Source of the DNA: Caenorhabditis elegans
Taxonomy: Eukaryota; Nematoda; Chromadorea; Rhabditida; Rhabditidae
Assembly: GCF_000002985.6 (NCBI RefSeq)
Contig: NC_003281.10
Coordinates: 1,302,001 to 1,366,000 of the forward strand
Length of the DNA stretch: 64,000 nucleotides
Reading direction: 5' to 3'
The notes below the pieces were generated by a model. The model was not told the origin of the DNA, searched no databases, and saw only the letters and a list, made by a program, of their open reading frames with translations. Below, in pieces: positions 56,239 to 64,000 of the stretch; the stretch's first letter is position 1; each line of letters begins with the position of its first letter. Position numbers and translations under genes: made by a program.

Positions 56239-57382
56239 CGTTGGCTCGATAGGTTCTTGACTAATAGATCGTTTAAAGTAAAAGTGGGAAACACACTTTC
56301 AGAACCTAAAAAAGCAGTGTGTGGGGTTCCACAAGGATCTGTTCTTTCACCAGTACTTTTCGGCATATTTGTCAATGAAATATCCGCAAATTTGCCTGTA
56401 GGAGTATACTGTAAACAGTTCGCAGATGATATAAAATTATACGCAGCCACTCCAAAGAGTCAATCTCAAAATTCTCTCCAATCAGCAATTGACGTAGTTA
56501 CCGATTGGGCACTCAATAATAAACTCCTTTTAAATCCCTCAAAAACTTTTCATTTAACCCTAGGAAAATGCAATACAAATTATACCTATTTTTTGAATGG
56601 ACTCCCTATAAAAAAAGAAGTATCAACAAGGGACCTAGGATTCCTAGTGTCTGAAAAACTCGATTTTACGGACCACTGGAAAAAGACTATCAATCTCACA
56701 AAATACCAACTATTCCAAATCTTCAACACTTACTCTAGTAAAAGCGTAAAGCTTATGACTTTACTCTATAAAACTTTCATAAGGCCTAGACTAGAATATG
56801 GCACAGTAATCACTAGTCCAATTAAGAAAAACGACTCAAAAGCTATAGAATCAGTACAAAACGCGTTTACGAGAAGGCTTTACAGTAGAATGAAGGGCAG
56901 ATACATCAGACCAGATGACAAAGATTACAAATCGGCCTCGGAAAGAAATGAATTATTTAAGCTCTCAACGTTAGAAAATAGAAGATTAGCAATTGATAAA
57001 AAACTCATATCCCACATGATGACTGGGAAAATAGGTCTTGAAACGTCTGAATTTTTCAACTTTACTGAAAATACACGTACACGTTCGAAATACAAATTCT
57101 CTTGGGGCAAGTGCAAAACTAGAATTAGGCGACATTTTGTTATTAATCGTACCTTAAGTACGCAACTAAACAATTTTTGACACGATACAACCGATCATAA
57201 GCTCTCCTTAACTTCTGCTCTTCAAATATCCAGTTTCCCTATCCTCTTCATCTTCACCCCCCTTTCCCAATTTTTTTTTCTTCTATTATTTGTATTTGTC
57301 TTCTGTTTTTTGTTGTTTTTATATTTATGTAATTGGTTTTCATCACGTCTCTGAGAGAGCGTAATAAATAAATAAATAAATA
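56239..57382 (+). mobile_element. 5'-truncated CR1-like LINE (non-LTR retrotransposon)
   Basis: The open frame entering at about 56239 and ending at 57180 encodes the C-terminal two-thirds of a reverse transcriptase: WLDRFLTNRSFKVKVGN, GVPQGSVLSPVLFGI, the catalytic FADD motif (FADDIKLYA), LNPSKTFHLTLGK, FIRPRLEYGTVI and a basic C-terminus. No endonuclease or ORF1 remains. The 3' end is a (AAAT)n tail at about 57362-57382, as in CR1/Sam-type elements. The open frame and the perfect flanking duplication show a recent insertion. It is on the opposite strand to the host gene copy B. Confidence 0.9.
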
Positions 57383-57523
57383 AATGATTGGGGATTTTAT
57401 GGTGTTCAGGGTCACGTTTCTGTAGTAAGGATGGCCTCTTGGGATGTTTTGGAAGATGTTTGAAGGCTGGATGGCTAGAGATTGGCAAGCACAACGATCT
57501 GGAAATTTGAAGCATGGGGCATA
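57383..57523. repeat. target-site duplication, proximal copy (141 bp)
   Basis: Second copy of 56098-56238. On minus it offers a competing acceptor (57501-57499) that leads into exon 4 coding sequence and then straight into the LINE tail. Confidence 0.95.
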
Positions 57524-58028
57524 GTATGGCCTAGTTTGGCCTATTACCCGTTGGCAACACGCAAATGCCATACAAATTTGTGATAGTTGTTAGCACACCA
57601 TTTAGGTCGACCGAAACTGTCTGGGTGTAGGGATCGCAGAACCCTTCGGCCGCATATGCTCCAAACTGGAATTTTTAAAAGTTTTTTGGCCCAAAATCTG
57701 TCAGTTTTTTACCTCTTTGATAGATGTCTTGTCGAAAATAAATAGCTCAGCCTCTCCATCGCAATACATTTTGACAGAGCAATCATCAACTACCTGGATT
57801 GGTTTTCTGAGCAGCGATTGAGGCTTATTGGCCCAAAAGTTAGAGTTTTCAGGTTCATAGTTATAAACATCAGCAGGGTCGATAGCTAAGACATTACACG
57901 CGCAGGGTGCTGAAGTTCAAGATTAAAGTTTTACGGGGGCTCTGAACATTGGGCTTACGTGGAGCTAACTGATTGATTTTCAGGCACGCATTGGTGAATA
58001 CAGGTAATAATAGAAGCAAGGCTCTCAT

Positions 58029-58247
58029 TGCCTCGGGAAATGAAGTGTTTGAAAAGAACAAGCAACTGAATGTGGTGTTGGAATGAATATATAAAATCAA
58101 ATGGGCTGTGGGTTTTGGAAAGCGATCAGTTATTCACCAACAGTTCATTTGATTTAATATATGCATTCCAACACCATCCACATGAATATATATTAGCATT
58201 TTATCTGCTTTCCCTTTTCAACCACTTCAGTTCATTGAACAAGGACA
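58029..58247. promoter_or_regulatory. shared upstream region of divergent copies B and C
   Basis: 219 bp between the two start codons. Words such as GAATGAATATAT and AATCAAATG occur in both orientations (58081-58102, and 58147-58170 with TTCATTTGATTTAATATATG), and the same sequence precedes copy A (53340-53420). The region is therefore an inverted duplicate of one promoter. Confidence 0.6.
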
Positions 58248-60657
58248 ATGAATCTCCTACTTCTTTTTCTCCCTGTATTTATCAATGCCTGTTTGAAAAT
58301 CAATCAGTTAGCTCCACGTAAGCCCAATGTTCAGAGCCTCCTTTAATTTTCAATCTTGAAATTCAACACCCTGCGCGTGTAACATCTTAGCTATCGATCC
58401 TGCTGATGTTTATAACTATGAGCCTAAAAGTTCCAACTTTTGGGCCAACAAGCCTCAGTCACTACTCAGAAAACCAATCCAGATAGTTGATGATTGCTCT
58501 GCCAAGATGTATTGTGAAGGAGAGGCTAAGTTGTTCATTTTCGACAAGACATCTATCAGAGAGGTAGATCAGATTTCGGGGGAAAAATAAACAAAAATTT
58601 TGTTCTTCAGTTCGGTGAATATTCCGCCGAAGGGTTCTGCGATCCGTACACCCAGACAATTTCGGTCGACCTGAATGCTCAACTGATAACTATTACAAAT
58701 TTGTATGGAATTTGCGTCTTGTCAACGGGTAATTTGGAACTTGAACTAAGCCATACTAGGCCATACGTCTATGAATTCAATTTTTCAGATCGTTGTGCTT
58801 GCCAATCCCTTGCTCTCCATTCATCAAACATATTTGAAAACATTCCAAAAGGTCATCCCTACTTTAGAAATGTTACACTGAACAATATCAACAACCCAGT
58901 TATTAAACTCGAGGACTGTGCTATCTCGATGTACTGTGAAGGGGACTACAAACTTTTGGTATTTGACCCAATTGTTGGACAGTGCACACTCTGTAATAAT
59001 AACCGCAATCCAACCTCAAGAATTTCTATAAAGCTTGTTACAGTTTGGTTCATTATCTGCTGATGGATTCTGCGAGGCTAGTACTCAGACTTGGTCAATT
59101 GACGATGGAAGTGGAAAACTCGTGACTATCAATCAAATGAATGGAGTTTGTGTAAAGAATTGTACGTGGTAGTTTAACTTGCCATGTTCAATCCCAAAAC
59201 TTTAAGCCAAATGCCCCTGTGCTTCTTTGGAAATAAGTTCTGGAAACTCTGAATATTACTTGGGCCAAGACAGTTTCTACCAAGAATCCGTGAAAGACAA
59301 TGCTCATTACCCGGTGCGCGAAACACTCTCCGCTGATGGTTGTCAGTTAACACGAGGTTGTTACGATGGAGAACCTATTATATATTGGTCACGCTCCGAC
59401 GATCCTGAGTTTACGCTACGGATGGAACATGTTTGTTGATTTTCTTGATTTTTCCACTTTTTTTGAACTTTGAGGGCTCCATCAGCGATGAGTCAAAGTG
59501 CGATCCAAAAACAGGAACTTGGACGTTGAACGACGGTACCACTGTTCGAAATGCCGATCTATTCGCGTCAACATGTGTAAATCGTGGTAAGTCTTATCAT
59601 CATCACTTATATTGACAATGATGTCCATAGTTTGTAGTCTGTGACGTCACACTTTTCAGAGAAAGGTCTTTCAGACTGTTTAAGGGATTATGGGCTGGGG
59701 TTTTTGTATGGGGAATCCCCATTGGGGTTGATTCATCCAATTTGGTCTCAATTTTCAGGTCAGTGCTGGGCTTGTGGGTTTATTTTAAATCCGGAAATTG
59801 TATTCGGTAACATTCCACTCACTCATCCTCTATTCAAAACTTTAACACTAACAACTGTTAAAAGACCAATTGGGCCACTGAAGGATTGCGCTTTCTCAAT
59901 GTCCTGTGAAAGTGACTACAGCCTTATGGTACTCGACCTAAAACAGGATGGGGATCAAAAAAGCTATAATGTAAGGAATATGCATTTGAAGAATTAATAC
60001 TAATATACGCTACAGTTCGGTTCATCACCTGCTATTGGTGTTTGTGACAGAATTGCAAATTATTGGCCAGTTGACGATGGAAATGGCAAAACTGTGAATA
60101 TTACTGTGATGGACGGAGTCTGTTTGAAGAATTGTGAGTTCTCTAATATACTGTGTTCGGGTAATTTGTCTGACTATTTTACTAAAACTTCCAGCAAAAT
60201 GCCCGTGCCCGTCATTGGAACTGAGCAGTTCAACTGCAAGATATTATCTTAGACAGGACACACCCGTCCTACAGTACAATACCACTCCAGCAATCACAAC
60301 ACTATCTGCCGAGGGATGCCAGTACATGCGTAGTTGTTCGGATGGTGGAGAGCCTTTGACTTATTACATCCCATACGATGCATCAAATACTGCGCCGAAC
60401 TATGAGTTGCCGCGCCTTATAGAAGTTTGTAGCATTTATTATTTGCTTACTCTTAACTGTAAACTAATCAGGGGTCTATACCCGGGGGATCAACTTGCAA
60501 TCCGGCAACAGGAGTATGGACTCTGCGGGAAGGTTCTACTGTCATTGAAACTGAGTTCTTTGCTCCAATGTGCTTGTACCGTCGTAAGTGTTTCCTGCAA
60601 TAATATGCTTGCTAACGTTGAAATTTTGCAGACTTACCAATTAGACCAATTGGTTAA
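58248..60657 (+). pseudogene. cysteine-rich secreted gene (C6/DUF281-like), copy C, multiple lesions
   Basis: Exons follow copy B: 58248-58317 (MNLLLLFLPVFINACLKINQ), 58367-58563, 58611-58728, 58789-58992, about 59052-59162, 59207-59430, 59475-59586, 59759-59970, 60016-60133, 60195-60424, 60472-60583 and 60632-60657. The intron 1 acceptor is AA (58365-58366) where copies A and B have AG. Exon 4 is 204 nt against 206 in copy B (2-base loss near 58980), which shifts the frame into a stop in exon 5. The donor of the sixth exon is GA instead of GT, though a GT six bases on keeps frame. From exon 6 on the reading is open (LSADGCQLTRGC, LSAEGCQYMRSC). Probable pseudogene. Confidence 0.75.
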
Positions 60658-60739
60658 CTTTTTTGTTGTGATTTGAATAATAAATCAATTCATTTTTACA
60701 AGTGAATATCTAACAAAATATGCTATCTTGTACAGAAGA

Positions 60740-63700
60740 TTATTTTAAAAATGTAGACAATGCACCTAAAACTGTTTTTTTTTCAAAAATCCAAAAGTAC
60801 TGCAAAATCATATGGAGTCATTCTTTTTTATTTTATAAAACTGTTCAGCAGTGTCAAATATACCAGAAAATACCAGAAAAAGTATGTTAGCTTGTACGGA
60901 AGTTTATTTTAAAAAATGCAGAATTTAATAAAAAGCTGTATTTTTCAAAAATTCAAAAGTACCTGAAAATCATATGGAGTCATTCATTTTTATTTTATAA
61001 AACTGTTTAGCAGTGTCAAATATACCAGAAAATACTAAACAAAGTATGATAGCTTGTACGGAAGTTTATTTTAAAAAATGCAGAATTTAATAAAAAGCTG
61101 TATTTTTCAAAAATTCAAAAGTACCTGAAAATCATATGGAGTCATTCATTTTTATTTTATAAAACTGTTTAGCAGTGTCAAATATACCAGAAAATACTAA
61201 ACAAAGTATGATAGCTTGTACGGAAGTTTATTTTAAAAAATGCAGAATTTAATAAAAAGCTGTATTTTTCAAAAATTCAAAAGTACCTGAAAATCATATG
61301 GAGTCATTCATTTTTATTTTATAAAACTGTTTAGCAGTGTCAAATATACCAGAAAATACCAGAAAAAGTATGTTAGCTTGTACGGAAGTTTATTTTAAAA
61401 AATGCAGAGTTTAATAAAAAGCTGTATTTTTCAAAAATTCAAAAGTACCTGAAAATCATATGGAGTCATTCTTTTTTATTTTATAAAACTGTTTAGCAGT
61501 GTCAAATATACCAGAAAATACCAGAAAAAGTATGTTAGCTTGTACGGAAGTTTATTTTAAAAAATGCAGAATTTAATAAAAAGCTGTATTTTTCAAAAAT
61601 TCAAAAGTACCTGAAAATCAAATGGAGTCATTCTTTTTTATTTTATAAAACTGTTTAGCAGTGTCAAATATACCAGAAAATACCAGAAAAAGTATGTTAG
61701 CTTGTACGGAAGTTTATTTTAAAAAATGCAGAATTTAATAAAAAGCTGTATTTTTCAAAAATTCAAAAGTACCTGAAAATCAAATGGAGTCATTCTTTTT
61801 TATTTTATAAAACTGTTTAGCATGACGAAATATACCAGAAAATACCAGAAAAAGTATGTTAGCTTGTACGGAAGTTTATTTTAAAAAATGCAGAATTTAA
61901 TAAAAAGCTGTATTTTTCAAAAATTCAAAAGTACCTGAAAATCAAATGGAGTCATTCTTTTTTATTTTATAAAACTGTTTAGCAGTGTCAAATATACCAG
62001 AAAATACCAGAAAAAGTATGTTAGCTTGTACGGAAGTTTATTTTAAAAAATGCAGAATTTAATAAAAAGCTGTATTTTTCAAAAATTCAAAAGTACCTGA
62101 AAATCAAATGGAGTCATTCTTTTTTATTTTATAAAACTGTTTAGCAGTGTCAAATATACCAGAAAATACCAGAAAAAGTATGTTAGCTTGTACGGAAGTT
62201 TATTTTAAAAAATGCAGAATTTAATAAAAAGCTGTATTTTTCAAAAATTCAAAAGTACCTGAAAATCAAATGGAGTCATTCTTTTTTATTTTATAAAACT
62301 GTTTAGCAGTGTCAAATATACCAGAAAATACCAGAAAAAGTATGTTAGCTTGTACGGAAATTTATTTTAAAAAATGCAGAATTTAATAAAAAGCTGTATT
62401 TTTCAAAAATTCAAAAGTACCTGAAAATCATATGGAGTCATTCTTTTTTATTTTATAAAACTGTTTAGCAGTGTCGAATATACCAGAAAATACCAGAAAA
62501 AGTATGTTAGCTTGTACGGAAGTTTATTTTAAAAAATGCAGAGTTTAATAAAAAGCTGTATTTTTCAAAAATTCAAAAGTACCTGAAAATCATATGGAGT
62601 CATTCTTTTTTATTTTATAAAACTGTTTAGCAGTGTCAAATATACCAGAAAATACCAGAAAAAGTATGTTAGCTTGTACGGAAGTTTATTTTAAAAAATG
62701 CAGAATTTAATAAAAAGCTGTATTTTTCAAAAATTCAAAAGTACCTGAAAATCAAATGGAGTCATTCTTTTTTATTTTATAAAACTGTTTAGCAGTGTCA
62801 AATATACCAGAAAATACCAGAAAAAGTATGTTAGCTTGTACGGAAGTTTATTTTAAAAAATGCAGAATTTAATAAAAAGCTGTATTTTTCAAAAATTCAA
62901 AAGTACCTGAAAATCAAATGGAGTCATTCTTTTTTATTTTATAAAACTGTTTAGCAGTCTCAAATATACCAGAAAATACCAGAAAAAGTATGTTAGCTTG
63001 TACGGAAGTTTATTTTAAAAAATGCAGAATTTAATAAAAAGCTGTATTTTTCAAAAATTCAAAAGTACCTGAAAATCATATGGAGTCATTCATTTTTATT
63101 TTATAAAACTGTTTAGCAGTGTCAAATATACCAGAAAATACTAAACAAAGTATGATAGCTTGTACGGAAGTTTATTTTAAAAAATGCAGAATTTAATAAA
63201 AAGCTGTATTTTTCAAAAATTCAAAAGTACCTGAAAATCATATGGAGTCATTCATTTTTATTTTATAAAACTGTTTAGCAGTGTCAAATATACCAGAAAA
63301 TACCAGAAAAAGTATGTTAGCTTGTACGGAAATTTATTTTAAAAAATGCAGAATTTAATAAAAAGCTGTATTTTTCAAAAATTCAAAAGTACCTGAAAAT
63401 CATATGGAGTCATTCTTTTTTATTTTATAAAACTGTTTAGCAGTGTCGAATATACCAGAAAATACCAGAAAAAGTATGTTAGCTTGTACGGAAGTTTATT
63501 TTAAAAAATGTAAAATTTAACAAAAAGCTGTATTTTTCAAAAATTCAAAAGTAGGGCAAAATCATATGGAGTCATTCTTTTTTATTTTATAAAACTGTTC
63601 AGCAGTGTCAAATATACCAGAAAATACCAGAAAAAGTATGTTAGCTTGTACGGAAGTTTATTTTAAAAAATGCAGAATTTAACCAAAAGCTGTATTTTTC

Positions 63701-64000
63701 AAAAATTCAAAAGTACTGCAAAATCATATGGAGCGATTCTTTTTTATTTTATAAAACTGTTTAGCAGTGTCAAATATACCAGAAAATACCAGAAAAAGTA
63801 TGTTAGCTTGTACGGAAGTTTATTTTAAAAAATGCAGAATTTAATAAAAAGCTGTATTTTTCAAAAATTCAAAAGTACCTGAAAATCAAATGGAGTCATT
63901 CTTTTTTATTTTATAAAACTGTTTAGCAGTCTCAAATATACCAGAAATTACCAGAAAAAGTATGTTAGCTTGTACGGAAGTTTATTTTAAAAAATGCAGA
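60740..64000. repeat. 162-bp satellite array, about 20 copies, runs off the window
   Basis: A strict 162-bp period (for example TGCAGA at 61079, 61241 and 61403). The unit contains AAAAAGCTGTATTTTTCAAA, ATGGAGTCATTC, AAAACTGTTTAGCAGTGTC, ATACCAGAAAATACCAG and TTAGCTTGTACGGAAGTTT. Blocks of two variant types (CATATGGAG/ACTAAACAAAG and CAAATGGAG/ACCAGAAAAAG) occur in runs, which points to recent local amplification. There are no open reading frames. Confidence 0.97.

Larger units (their letters stand above)
53565..58028 (-). pseudogene. cysteine-rich secreted gene (C6/DUF281-like), copy B, with two insertions
   Basis: Twelve exons on minus: 58028-57959 (signal peptide), 57909-57713, 57665-57548, 56213-56008 (after the LINE), 55962-55845, 55745-55525, 55481-55370, 55321-55107, 54162-54049, 53983-53769, 53741-53630 and 53581-53565. 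The protein alternates modules: C.C.SL...IF..., D-C-(4)-M.C(E/D)G, then F(C)D..T..W and a G.C end, with LSADGCQ(3)RxC in others. This is a secreted or extracellular repeat protein of unknown role. Exons 1-8 are in frame if the LINE is spliced out. Exon 9 lacks one base near 54076 (CCTGAGAG where copy A has CCTAGAGAG), giving a frameshift. The family name is my best guess, as Pfam C6 and DUF281 are similar. Confidence 0.75.

Overview
The window looks like gene-cluster sequence from a Caenorhabditis nematode, most likely an autosome arm. The evidence is short introns with GTAAGT donors and TTTCAG acceptors, TTAGGC (nematode telomere) repeats inside an intron, arrays of the CTGTAGGGGTA type that are very common in C. 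elegans, many palindromic MITEs, and nematode-specific protein families. There is no bacterial-style operon, CRISPR array or rRNA. Most predictions are multi-exon models assembled by reading splice sites. In the ten complete F-box models the exon lengths add up to an exact multiple of three, which supports them.

Region 1 (1-47,400) is an expansion of F-box genes of the FTH/DUF38 (fbxa) class. Each has a short exon 1 with the F-box start, a ~600-690 nt exon 2 with the rest of the F-box and most of FTH, and a ~200 nt exon 3 with the FTH end. Ten look intact: 1714-3461 (+), 3804-6276 (-), 11372-13182 (-), 13425-16960 (+), 17016-19661 (-), 20148-21631 (-), 26644-28966 (+), 34812-38333 (-, with an extra first exon), 38616-40494 (-) and 40996-42692 (+). 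Broken or partial members lie at 1146-1303, 3600-3740, 9228-11122 (frameshift), 30007-31677 (no F-box exon found) and 45787-47400 (frameshift). By family knowledge these proteins are SCF ubiquitin-ligase substrate adaptors: the F-box binds a Skp1-like protein and FTH probably binds the target. Other families interrupt the cluster: an FkbM-type methyltransferase-like membrane-anchored protein (6961-9210), a PAZ/Argonaute-like relic (22393-22640), two orphan exons (25432-25616) and a secreted DUF19/T20D4.11-like gene with an in-frame stop (31851-33467).

Region 2 (42,978-50,024) holds four tandem minus-strand copies of a two-exon, about six-TM membrane protein family that I do not recognise. Three are intact and one is broken. 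F-box pseudogene 45787-47400 sits between them.

Region 3 (50,613-60,657) has three copies of a large cysteine-rich secreted gene (C6/DUF281-like repeats), two on minus and one on plus. Every copy carries damage. The middle copy contains an 890-bp foldback element with a 9-bp target duplication and a 5'-truncated CR1-like LINE with a perfect 141-bp target duplication that duplicated a splice acceptor.

Region 4 (60,740-64,000) is a 162-bp satellite running off the window; a degenerate inverted block of the same satellite sits at 25,640-26,480. Introns and spacers throughout hold minisatellites (25-bp, 21-bp, GCCGG-rich, CTGTAG-type, 7-bp ACCTAAT) and palindromic MITEs.
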